From Paracoccaceae bacterium (lineage in GTDB: Bacteria > Pseudomonadota > Alphaproteobacteria > Rhodobacterales > Rhodobacteraceae): a stretch of DNA of 64,000 bases. Below the pieces are notes generated by a model. The model was not told the DNA's origin and did no database searches. It saw nothing but the letters and a program-made list of their open reading frames with translations. Position numbers and translations under genes: made by a program. Positions 26,198 through 34,140 of this stretch are shown here, piece by piece. Every line of letters starts with the position of its first letter. The stretch's first letter is position 1. The stretch lies in the NCBI GenBank assembly GCA_013003075.1, contig JABDLJ010000004.1:1-64000 (forward strand). Direction: 5' to 3'.

Positions 26198-26887
26198 ATG
26201 GCCGCTTGGTCAGGCATCATCACCGACGAGGAAGAACGTCGCTATCGGAAGGCCGGCTTTGGCGGAACCGGTGGGATCGGGACGCGCCCGGCACTGCTTG
26301 TCATCGACGTACAATACCGGACGGTCGGCACGACGCCCAAACCCTATTGGGAGGCGATCGAGGAATACCCCACCTCGTGCGGTGACGCAGGCTGGGCGGC
26401 GGTCGGAAAAATCGCGCCGCTGCTCGCGACGTTCCGGCAGAAGAACTTTCCCGTGCTCTACCCCCATGTCGCGCCCAAGAACGCCGCTATTGACGGCGGA
26501 CGGCTCGCGGCCAAAATCCCGTCCATCATGGGGATCGACGCGAAGGGGTACCGGTTCGTCGACGAGATTGCCCCCCGCGAAGGCGACGTCCTTCTGCCCA
26601 AGAAGCACCCGAGCGCCTTTTTCGGCACACCGCTTGTCAGCCATCTCATCGATCTTCAGATCGACACGCTGATCGTCACGGGCTGCACCACAAGCGGATG
26701 CGTGCGTTCATCGGTCACCGATGCCTTTGCCTACAACTTCAAAGTCATCGTGCCCGAGGATGCGGTCTATGACCGGGCGCCGACCTCTCACGCGGTCAAT
26801 CTTTGGGACATGAACGGGAAATACGCCGATGTGATGCCGTCTGCCGACGTGCTGTCGATGGTCGGCGGGCTGAAGGCACGGGCATGA
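26198..26887 (+). CDS. Cysteine hydrolase, N-carbamoylsarcosine amidase-like
   Basis: 229 residues. The triad is Asp (LLVIDVQYRT), Lys (LPKKHPSAFFGT) and Cys in TGCTTSGCVRSSVTDAF; the TTSGCVR loop and the N-terminal EEERRYRKAGFGG segment are typical of the N-carbamoylsarcosine/maleamate amidase branch. It would release ammonia (and CO2 when the substrate is a carbamoyl compound). GGGGGAGA precedes ATG 26198. First of four overlapping genes. Confidence 0.88.
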   Translation: MAAWSGIITDEEERRYRKAGFGGTGGIGTRPALLVIDVQYRTVGTTPKPYWEAIEEYPTSCGDAGWAAVGKIAPLLATFRQKNFPVLYPHVAPKNAAIDGGRLAAKIPSIMGIDAKGYRFVDEIAPREGDVLLPKKHPSAFFGTPLVSHLIDLQIDTLIVTGCTTSGCVRSSVTDAFAYNFKVIVPEDAVYDRAPTSHAVNLWDMNGKYADVMPSADVLSMVGGLKARA

Positions 26888-28245
26888 GCGCTGCAGCGAT
26901 CGCCGATGCGTTGAAGGACCTTGTGGCCTTCACAAGCGGTACCGAGTGGGATGACATTCCGGGACCGGTGCAAGGCCGCGCCGCGCTCGTCCTGTCGGAC
27001 GATCTTGCGGCAATGGTCGCTGCGCGGGACGAGCCGGAACTGGTTGCGCTGCAAGACGGTGTGGCGCAAAGCGCTGGCGCGGCTGAGGCGACGGTTTTCA
27101 ACGGCCGGGGCGTGCGGCTCGACCGGTATTCGGCAGCCCTTGCCAACGGGTCTGCGTCGGACTGGGCCGAGCTTGACGAAGGCTACCGGCGGGTGATCTG
27201 CCATGCGGGGATCTATTGCCTGCCGGCGCTGTTGGCCGAGGCAGAGGCAGAGGACCATAGCGTCAGGGATGTCTTGCGGGCGCTGGTCTTGGGATACGAG
27301 ACGGTTTCACGGGTGGCGCAGGCCTTCACCTTCCCAAATCTTGTTCTGCACCCGCACGGAAGCCTGGCAGCGGTGGGTGGTGCGGCGGCGCTCTCGGCTC
27401 TCAGGCGCTTGCCCGATGATGTGGCGGTCGGTGCGATTTCAAGCGCGGCAACGATGGTCCTGCCGGGCCCCTACACGCATCCCATCCAGGGCTCGCTCTG
27501 CCGCAATGTCTGGCCCGGGATCGCCGCGCAGACCGCATTGCGGGCCACCGATTGGGCCGCGCATGGCATCAAGGGCCTTCCGACGGCGCTTCACGATGTC
27601 TACGCCGACGCGTTTCTCGCCGAACCATCACCGGAGGCGTTGCACGGCGGCCTGGGTGAAAGCTGGGCGATTTCAGACGGCTATCACAAGGTATTCGCGT
27701 GCTGTCAGTATGGTCACGCCACCATCGAGGCGACGATGAAACTTGCCAGGCGCGCGTCGGTCGAGGATCTGGCTTCGATCCATCTTCATACCCATTACAA
27801 GGCGCGGGTGATGGACAATACCGATCCCGAGACGACCATCGCGGGCAAGTTCTCGATCCAGCATATCGCAGCGACGGCCGCGGTGCATGGCGCAGGCGGG
27901 TTCGAGGCGTTCTCGGCGCCGGCGCTCCGGCACCCGCGGGTCGCCGAATTGCGCCACGCTGTCAGCATCGATCCTTACGAGCCGATCCCTGACTGGCCGA
28001 ATGACCGGCCGACCCGCGTCACCTGGCGGCTGAGGGACGGAACCGAGCTGAGCGAGGAAGTTCTAAGCGCCCGCGGCGGGCCGGACCTGCCGTTCGCTCC
28101 GGATGAAATACGCAGGAAGATCAAAGAGATCGTGGACGATCCTTACCCCTCGATGGGGCCAGTTTTGCAACAGGTGCTTGACCTTGAGCCCGCGCGCCTT
28201 GGTGCGGGTTGGCGCAAGACGGTCGCTTCGATGACGGGCGGATGA
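26884..28245 (+). CDS. MmgE/PrpD family protein (copy 1)
   Basis: 453 residues of the 2-methylcitrate dehydratase/cis-aconitate decarboxylase fold. Motifs: AGIYCLPALLAEAEAE, LHPHGSLAAVGGAAAL, SDGYHKVFACCQYGHATIEA and FSIQHIAATAAVHGAG. The K.YP-type CxxxHP region reads CCQYGHA, near the family pattern. Such enzymes dehydrate, hydrate or isomerise tri- and dicarboxylates. It overlaps both neighbours by 4 bases. Confidence 0.88.
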   Translation: MSAAAIADALKDLVAFTSGTEWDDIPGPVQGRAALVLSDDLAAMVAARDEPELVALQDGVAQSAGAAEATVFNGRGVRLDRYSAALANGSASDWAELDEGYRRVICHAGIYCLPALLAEAEAEDHSVRDVLRALVLGYETVSRVAQAFTFPNLVLHPHGSLAAVGGAAALSALRRLPDDVAVGAISSAATMVLPGPYTHPIQGSLCRNVWPGIAAQTALRATDWAAHGIKGLPTALHDVYADAFLAEPSPEALHGGLGESWAISDGYHKVFACCQYGHATIEATMKLARRASVEDLASIHLHTHYKARVMDNTDPETTIAGKFSIQHIAATAAVHGAGGFEAFSAPALRHPRVAELRHAVSIDPYEPIPDWPNDRPTRVTWRLRDGTELSEEVLSARGGPDLPFAPDEIRRKIKEIVDDPYPSMGPVLQQVLDLEPARLGAGWRKTVASMTGG

Positions 28246-29594
28246 GCGACACGCTTGATCTGCTAGTGATCGGAGCCGGCGCTTGCGGTCTGGCTGGCGC
28301 CATCGCGGCACATGACGCGGGCGGATCGGTGGCGATCATCGAAAAGCGGGACCGGCCGGGGGGAAACTCGTCCCTGTCTACAGGTTCCATTCCGGGTGCC
28401 GGATCGCGCTTTCAGGCCGAGGCCGGGATCGAGGACAGCCCTGCGCGGATGATCGCGGATCTGCGCAAGGTAGCGGGGCATCACGACGCCGATAACCTGA
28501 CAGAGCTGATCGCAAGGGAATGCGGGCCGCTTTGCGAGTGGCTGATCGACGATCTGGGCGCACGGATGGAGCTGATCACCGCCTACCGGCACATTGGCCA
28601 TTCGGTCGAACGGCTGCACGCGCCGAAATCGCGCCGCGGGCAGGATCTGGTAGACGACCTTCTTGGGTTCGTGAACCAGCGGGATATCCCGCTTGCGGTG
28701 GGCAACAGCGCAGAGCGCCTGATCGCCCAGGACGGCGCAGTGATGGGCGCAGTGGTGAATGGCGAGACGATCCGGGCGCGGAAGGTTTTGCTAGCCACGA
28801 ACGGGTTCGCCGCCAATCGCGATCTGGTGGCCGAACACTGCCCGGAAATTTCGGGGGCCGAGTATTTCGGCGCGCCGGGCAGTACCGGCGAAGCGATCGA
28901 ATGGGGCGGCGCGCTTGGCGCGGCGCTGGGTAACATGGCGGCCTATCAGGGCTACGCGGCGGTTGCCTATCCGCAGGGGCAGCTTCTGAGTTGGACGACC
29001 ATCGAGAAGGGCGGGATCCTTGTCGGAAAGGACGGGCGCCGCTTCGGAAAAGAAGATGACGGGTATTCGGGCTTCGCCCCCCGCGTGATGGCGCATGGGG
29101 ACTTCGCCTGGGCTGTCTATGACGCGCGGATCCACGATGTGGCACTGGCCGAGGAAGAATATGTCGAGATGTCCCAGATGGGCGCGATCCGATGGGCGGA
29201 CGATCCAGAGACCCTTGGCGCAGAGGCGGGCATCGACGGGGCGGCTTTGGCCGGAACGGTAGCGGCCTACAATGACGCGGCCGCGGCGGGCGGCGATACG
29301 TTCGGACGGGCAGCCTTCGGCATGGCGCCGTTGAAGCCGCCTTTCGCCATCGCCAAGGTGAAGCCCGGTCTGTTTCACACCCAAGGCGGGCTTCTGGTCG
29401 ACGAGCATGCGCGTGTCCGCAAGGCTGGGGGCGGTATCATGCCCAATCTCTTCGCAGGAGGCGGCGCAGCGGCCGGCATCAGCGGCGCCGCCGGGGCCAT
29501 GGGCTACGCGTCCGGCAACGGGCTTATAACGGCGCTGGTGCTTGGGCGGCGCGCGGGGCTTCGCGCGATCGAAGAAGTCAGAGCGGCCGCGTGA
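28242..29594 (+). CDS. FAD-dependent oxidoreductase, fumarate reductase flavoprotein family
   Basis: 450 residues. VIGAGACGLAGAIAAHDAG (9-27) is the FAD motif, HTQGGLLVDEHARV and AGGGAAAGISGAAGAMGYAS mark the substrate and C-terminal FAD segments. It is a clear paralogue of the 8780-10162 flavoprotein (shared PGAGS/PAPG..., RMHGL/ERLHAP region and HTQGGL). Cytoplasmic, no cytochrome or iron-sulfur partner nearby, so its electron acceptor is unknown. Sits between two MmgE/PrpD genes with 4-base overlaps. Confidence 0.88.
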   Translation: MSDTLDLLVIGAGACGLAGAIAAHDAGGSVAIIEKRDRPGGNSSLSTGSIPGAGSRFQAEAGIEDSPARMIADLRKVAGHHDADNLTELIARECGPLCEWLIDDLGARMELITAYRHIGHSVERLHAPKSRRGQDLVDDLLGFVNQRDIPLAVGNSAERLIAQDGAVMGAVVNGETIRARKVLLATNGFAANRDLVAEHCPEISGAEYFGAPGSTGEAIEWGGALGAALGNMAAYQGYAAVAYPQGQLLSWTTIEKGGILVGKDGRRFGKEDDGYSGFAPRVMAHGDFAWAVYDARIHDVALAEEEYVEMSQMGAIRWADDPETLGAEAGIDGAALAGTVAAYNDAAAAGGDTFGRAAFGMAPLKPPFAIAKVKPGLFHTQGGLLVDEHARVRKAGGGIMPNLFAGGGAAAGISGAAGAMGYASGNGLITALVLGRRAGLRAIEEVRAAA

Positions 29595-30931
29595 CCGGGG
29601 CCGAACGAATTGCGGCATTCGCGCTTGGGGACTGGACGCTTCCCGGGGATGTTGCAGGGGCGGCGGCGCTTCACTTCATGGATGCGATCGGAGTAGGGCT
29701 GGCGGCTTCGGCCGGGACCGAGCAGGGCGGCTGGCAGCGCGCCGTGCAGGGCCCTGGACGCGCGACCTGCCTGACCGGAGGACTGGCCTCGCCCGCCGAG
29801 GCCGCGATGCTCAACGGGGCATTGATTCACTCGCTGGAATATGACGACACGCATATCGGCTCGGTCATTCACGGCAGCGCCGTAGCCCTGCCCGCCGCGC
29901 TTGCAGCGGCCGAGGCGGCAGGGGCAAGCGGGGCCGATTGCCTGGCGGGCTACGCGGTCGCCTGGGAGGTGATGATCCGGATCGGTCTCGCTGCGCCCGG
30001 TGCGTTCCAGGCGCGCGGCGTTCAAGCGACGTCGATCGCAGGCGCGATCGGGGCCGCAGCGGCTGCCGGGCGGATAATGGGGCTTGACCGGGCCGGTCTG
30101 GTGGCGGCGATCGGGATCGCCGGGTCGCAGGCCTCGGGGCTTCTGGCCTTTCTTGAGGATGGATCGAGCGTCAAGGCGCTCAATCCCGGCTGGGCGGCAC
30201 AAACCGGGCTGCGCGCGGCGGCGCTGTCCAGCGCGGGCATGGTGGGGCCGGCCGGGGTGCTGGAAAGCCCCTTTGGCGTCATGAAATGCTTCGCGGGGGA
30301 CACTGGCAGCCTGGCCGAAATGCTGGACGATCTCGGGGCGCATTGGCGCTTGCCCGAGGCGGCCTTCAAGCTTTATCCGGTCTGCCACTATATCCATCCG
30401 TTTCTCGAAGCGCTCGAGCGGCTTATGTCTGAGGGCCTGGAGGTGGAAAATCTCGGCTCGCTCACCTTGCACGTGGCACAGCAGCAAGCGCCGCTTATTT
30501 GTGAGCCGTGGGACAGACGGCAGGCGCCGCTGTCGGGATATGACGGGAAATGGGGACTGGCGTACTGCCTGGCGCTTCGCCTCGTCGGTGGCGCGGTCGA
30601 TATCGCGTCTTTCAAAGCCGCGCCGCGCGACGAGGTCATCACGGTGGCGCGGCGCATGTCATGGGTGCCGGTTGAAAACTCGGGCTTTCCCAACGTGTTT
30701 CCCGCGCGGATCGATGTCGAAACCCGCGATGGCAGACGGCTTTCCGCCAAGGTCGATACGGTCCGCGGCGTGCCGGGGCGGCCCATTGATGCGGCAGAGA
30801 TCGAAGCCAAGCTGAGGGCAAATGCCGCGCGCGCTCTGCCGCCGGGAATCACCGAAAAGCTAGTTTCCTGTCTTGCGGTACTGGCAGAGCTTCCGGACCT
30901 CTCTGCGGTGGCAGAGCTGATCCGCCGCTGA
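29591..30931 (+). CDS. MmgE/PrpD family protein (copy 2)
   Basis: 446 residues from GTG 29591. Motifs: LHFMDAIGVGLAAS, LEYDDTHIGSVIHGSAVALP (the D-D-T-H segment carries catalytic residues of the family), ALNPGWAAQTG and FKLYPVCHYIHPFLEA (the K.YP.C..IHP signature). This copy keeps the classic motifs better than copy 1, so it is likely an active (de)hydratase or isomerase for a carboxylate. Last gene of the 26198 operon, convergent with the TRAP operon. Confidence 0.9.
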   Translation: MTGAERIAAFALGDWTLPGDVAGAAALHFMDAIGVGLAASAGTEQGGWQRAVQGPGRATCLTGGLASPAEAAMLNGALIHSLEYDDTHIGSVIHGSAVALPAALAAAEAAGASGADCLAGYAVAWEVMIRIGLAAPGAFQARGVQATSIAGAIGAAAAAGRIMGLDRAGLVAAIGIAGSQASGLLAFLEDGSSVKALNPGWAAQTGLRAAALSSAGMVGPAGVLESPFGVMKCFAGDTGSLAEMLDDLGAHWRLPEAAFKLYPVCHYIHPFLEALERLMSEGLEVENLGSLTLHVAQQQAPLICEPWDRRQAPLSGYDGKWGLAYCLALRLVGGAVDIASFKAAPRDEVITVARRMSWVPVENSGFPNVFPARIDVETRDGRRLSAKVDTVRGVPGRPIDAAEIEAKLRANAARALPPGITEKLVSCLAVLAELPDLSAVAELIRR

Positions 30932-30937
30932 GCGGTC

Positions 30938-32248
30938 TCAGTTCATCATGTTGGGCAAGAACAGCACAAGGCTTGGGAACGCGATAAGAAGCCCAAGCGT
31001 CACGACGTCCATCAACAGGAAGGGCGTGACGCCCGCGAAGACCTCCTCAAGTCGCAAGGGCACCGGGGACGCACTTCGCACGACGTAGACGTTCAATCCC
31101 ACTGGCGGCGTGATGAGACTGATCTCAGCAAGTTTGATCGCGATCACGCCAAGCCAGATCGGGTCGTAGCCGACGCTCGTCATGATCGGGAACATGATCG
31201 GCAGGGTCATCACCATGATCGCAATGGGGTCGATCAGCATGCCGAGCACGATGTACAGCAATGCAAAGCCCAGAAGGTAGACGATCGGGGCAAGCTCGAG
31301 CGCGAGCATCCAGTCCGATATATCCCGAACGAGGCCGGTATAGGTCAGGAACCGCGCAAAGATGATCCCCCCGATGACGATTATGAAGATCGTCGAAGTG
31401 GTGATCCCCGCGTCCTTGAAGGTCTCGATCAGGACCTTTCCATTCAGCTTGCGCTTGAAGGCGACGATCAGGAATGCGCCAAACGCCCCAACCGCGCCAG
31501 CGTAAGTCGGCACGAAGAAGCCGAGATAGATGCCGCCGATCACGATGATGAAGAGGAACGAGATGCCCCAAACGCCTTTGAGCGAGACGAGCTTCTCGCG
31601 GAAGGTGAAAGTCTCTTCCGGGATCGGGCAGAGATGCGGATAGCGCCGGGCGATTGCGTAGATGCCCAGCATGTAGATCCCCGCCGAAAGCAGTCCGGGA
31701 ACCAGCCCGGCCACCAGAAGGCGCGCGACGGACTGCTCTGTGATAACCGCGTAGACGATCATCAGGATCGACGGCGGGATAAGCGAGGCTAGCGTTCCCG
31801 AGGCAGCGATGCAGCCCGCCGAGATGCGCTTGTCATAGCCAAAGCGCGTCATCTCGGGCATGGCCATCTTGGTGAAGACCGCCGCGTTCACGATTGTCGA
31901 TCCGCAGGCAGCGCCGAAGGCGGCGGACGCGATTGTCGTTGCCATCGCAAGCCCGCCCCGCACGCGGCCAAGCCAGCTGTAGGCCGCGCGGTAGAGGTCG
32001 GTTGTCAGGCCGGCCTGTGAGGCGAGCGCTCCCATCAATATGAAAAGCGGGATCACTGCAAGCGTGAACGAGTTGGTCGTCGAGAACGGCACCGTGGCCA
32101 GTTGCGCCAGCGCTGCCTTCGAATTGATCGCAAGAAGGATGCCCAGAAACCCAGATAGCCCAAGCGCGACGCCGATATGAACGCCAACGGTGAGCATGAA
32201 CGCCAGAAGGGCGGTGACCACGAGACCTGCTGTTTCGGCTTCCAGCAT
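30938..32248 (-). CDS. dctM: TRAP transporter large permease, DctM-type
   Basis: 436 residues from ATG 32248, 4 bases after the small-permease stop. Many hydrophobic helices with the DctM signatures FGAACGSTIVNAAVF, SGTLASLIPPSILMIVY and ITPPVGLNVYVV. It is the sodium-coupled transport subunit of a tripartite importer for carboxylates and related acids. An in-frame extension to 32281 overlaps the upstream gene and is unlikely. Confidence 0.92.
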   Translation of the reverse strand: MLEAETAGLVVTALLAFMLTVGVHIGVALGLSGFLGILLAINSKAALAQLATVPFSTTNSFTLAVIPLFILMGALASQAGLTTDLYRAAYSWLGRVRGGLAMATTIASAAFGAACGSTIVNAAVFTKMAMPEMTRFGYDKRISAGCIAASGTLASLIPPSILMIVYAVITEQSVARLLVAGLVPGLLSAGIYMLGIYAIARRYPHLCPIPEETFTFREKLVSLKGVWGISFLFIIVIGGIYLGFFVPTYAGAVGAFGAFLIVAFKRKLNGKVLIETFKDAGITTSTIFIIVIGGIIFARFLTYTGLVRDISDWMLALELAPIVYLLGFALLYIVLGMLIDPIAIMVMTLPIMFPIMTSVGYDPIWLGVIAIKLAEISLITPPVGLNVYVVRSASPVPLRLEEVFAGVTPFLLMDVVTLGLLIAFPSLVLFLPNMMN

Positions 32249-32252
32249 TGGC

Positions 32253-32801
32253 CTATTTATCCTCGTCGGTTTGCCCGACACCCGGGTCAGCTGCGTGTTC
32301 GTCCAGCGATGCGCCGGTTCGGATACGGTCCAGGTCGAGCAATAGATCGACGAGAAGGCGCAGGATCACCAGGGCGCACCCGGCGGCCAGCGTGATCCGC
32401 GCCGGCCAGAGAGGAAACCGGATCAGCCCGACGGTCGCTTCACCGATTTGCAGCGAATACTGAGCCTCCAGGACCCCTTGCCAGAGAATCAGGCTGAAAA
32501 AGACAATCGCGGCGAAGTCGGTGATGACGTCCATCGCGGCTCTCATTCGCGGCGGCGCCTGAAGATAGACGATCTCCACCCGAATATGGGCGCGCCGTAT
32601 CTGTGCATAGGCAAGGGCGCCGAAGACGATCAGCACCATTGTGCTTTCGGTAAGCTCGCGCGGGCCCGGTACCGGGATCAGCAGAACCTGCGTTCCCACG
32701 ATGTCGGCCACGCCAAGGAACATGGACATCAACATGCCGGCGCCGCCGACCATCAGCACGGCGAGTGCGAGCCGTTCGATGAGTTTCGACACCTGTTGCA
32801 A
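32253..32801 (-). CDS. dctQ: TRAP transporter small permease, DctQ-type
   Basis: 182 residues if TTG 32801 is the start; GTG 32792 is an alternative. Four hydrophobic helices, with the usual DctQ segment RELTESTMVLIVFGALAYAQ and RRAHIRVEI in the first half. It partners DctM in the membrane. It follows the binding-protein gene after a 69-base gap that contains a strong hairpin. Confidence 0.88.
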   Translation of the reverse strand: MQQVSKLIERLALAVLMVGGAGMLMSMFLGVADIVGTQVLLIPVPGPRELTESTMVLIVFGALAYAQIRRAHIRVEIVYLQAPPRMRAAMDVITDFAAIVFFSLILWQGVLEAQYSLQIGEATVGLIRFPLWPARITLAAGCALVILRLLVDLLLDLDRIRTGASLDEHAADPGVGQTDEDK

Positions 32802-32829
32802 TGGCCGTCCCGGGGTATCTGGAAGATGA

Positions 32830-32853
32830 AACGCGGGCCCTGTGGCCCGCGTT
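32830..32853 (-). promoter_or_regulatory. GC-rich hairpin between dctP and dctQ
   Basis: AACGCGGGCC, a 4-base loop and GGCCCGCGTT form a perfect 10-bp stem in the gap between the binding-protein stop and the permease start. No run of T follows on either strand, so a full intrinsic terminator is unlikely. It probably protects the 3' end of the binding-protein message or trims expression of the permease genes. A similar hairpin stands after tctC (54777-54802). Confidence 0.65.
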
Positions 32854-32870
32854 ATGTTTGCCGTCTTGGC

Positions 32871-33887
32871 CTAGCTTCCGTCGATGATCGCGCGCCAGTA
32901 CGTGGCGACTTCGGCGGCAGCGTCGCCCATGCCGCGGCCGTCCATGTCATCGACCCAGTTCTGCAAAAGGTCCGGCGCTGCGGCCTTCCACTTGGCCAGC
33001 TCTTCGGCGGGGAACGGCTTGATCACGCCACCGGCCTCGACGATCTTCTCACCAGCGGCTTCCTCGGCGGCCTCGATGTTGTCGATGTAGGCCGTGCCGG
33101 CCTTCTGGGCCTCCTCAAGCATCACGGCCTGGTCCTCGGCCGAGATGGCATCCCACTGATCGTTGCTGATGACGATCAGGTGGCCGGTGATCGCCATGAC
33201 CGGGCCGCAGCTGAACTGGCCCGGTTCGTAGAGACGATTTGCAAGGATATTGCCGCGGTTCAGGAACGAATAGTCGAGTGAGCCGCGCTGAAGCGCCTCG
33301 TAGACATCGCCCACGCCCACCGACACAGGAACCGCGCCGATGGCTTCATGCGCTTTTGGAATGTCGGCGCCGAACGAGCGGATCTTCTTGCCCGCAAGGT
33401 TGTCGAGCGAGTCGCAACTTTCGTCCGGGCCCGTCAGATAGTACCCGCCAAGCGGTTGGTGGAAGAGAAACTTCACGCCGAACTTGTCGAGCTCTTCCTG
33501 AAAATAGGGCAGGTCCTGGTACGCAGCGGCCGAGATCTCCATCGCCTGGCGCGGGCTCTCGAAGATGAACGGGATCTGGTAGGCCCGCCAGAACAACAGT
33601 TGGTCCGCATAGTAGCCCGGGACGACCGAAGCCATGTCGATGGCGCCGCGTCCGGCAAGTGTGAGAACCTCGTTGCCGGCGCCGAGGCCGCCTGCGAAGG
33701 TGATTTCGATGGTCACGCGCCCTTCGGTGCGTTCGGTCACGGCTGTGGCAAAGTCTTTCTCTGCCTGAAGAAAGTTCGAATCCCCAAGATAGTGACCCCA
33801 GCGTAGCGTGACGTCGGCCTGCGCGGCCGTGGCGGCAAAACCTGCAAGCGCCGCAGCGCCGAGGGTTGCCTTTATGCGATTGAACAT
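32871..33887 (-). CDS. dctP: TRAP transporter substrate-binding protein, DctP-type
   Basis: 338 residues with an N-terminal signal peptide (LGAAALAGFAATAAQA, cleavage near residue 24). RWGHYLGDSNFLQAEKDFAT begins the mature DctP fold; GKKIRSFGADIPKA and ALQRGSLDYSFLNRGNI line the ligand cleft. The Arg in KIRSF (usually R.. binding a carboxylate) is kept, so an organic acid ligand is likely. CAGGGGAGACGACA precedes ATG 33887. First gene of the TRAP operon. Confidence 0.92.
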   Translation of the reverse strand: MFNRIKATLGAAALAGFAATAAQADVTLRWGHYLGDSNFLQAEKDFATAVTERTEGRVTIEITFAGGLGAGNEVLTLAGRGAIDMASVVPGYYADQLLFWRAYQIPFIFESPRQAMEISAAAYQDLPYFQEELDKFGVKFLFHQPLGGYYLTGPDESCDSLDNLAGKKIRSFGADIPKAHEAIGAVPVSVGVGDVYEALQRGSLDYSFLNRGNILANRLYEPGQFSCGPVMAITGHLIVISNDQWDAISAEDQAVMLEEAQKAGTAYIDNIEAAEEAAGEKIVEAGGVIKPFPAEELAKWKAAAPDLLQNWVDDMDGRGMGDAAAEVATYWRAIIDGS

Positions 33888-34140
33888 TGTCGTCTCCCCT
33901 GTTGTGGTTAAGTGCCTGCGGCACCGATGTATTCGCGGTATGGCGGTCTGTCCGGCGCCTCTTCACCTGACTGACCCTATCGCATGCGCCCGGGAAGGCG
34001 AGCGGGAATTTCGGGCCAATACATCAAGAGTCCCAGGTCTTTTTTCGAACAAGCCCCTTGTCCGATCCGTCAACTGTTGACAGTGTTGCGGGGGAGAAAC
34101 GGGTTGTCAACGCCGCTTCGGTTTTTTGAGGATGACATCC
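33888..34140. promoter_or_regulatory. Divergent promoter region, TRAP operon and nitroreductase-methyltransferase gene
   Basis: 253 bases with no gene. It holds the palindrome at 34069-34081 and a further TTGTCAAC at 34105-34112 facing the plus-strand gene, plus the TRAP ribosome site. The AT-rich TTTTTTC stretch at 34040-34046 and TTGTCC at 34059 could belong to promoters, but I cannot fix -35/-10 boxes with confidence. Confidence 0.45.
34069..34084. promoter_or_regulatory. CTGTnnACAG operator candidate (site B)
   Basis: GTCAACTGTTGACAGT. The first 13 bases (GTCAACTGTTGAC) are a perfect odd-centre palindrome, and CTGTTGACAG is an inner inverted repeat. It matches site A (20267-20282) at 13 of 16 positions. 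Shared sites would tie the TRAP importer and the nitroreductase-methyltransferase to the first deacetylase-fold module. Confidence 0.45.

Noticed and set aside
32830-32853. Intrinsic terminator in the TRAP operon
   Set aside because: Strong stem but no T-run on either strand and the permease genes follow directly.
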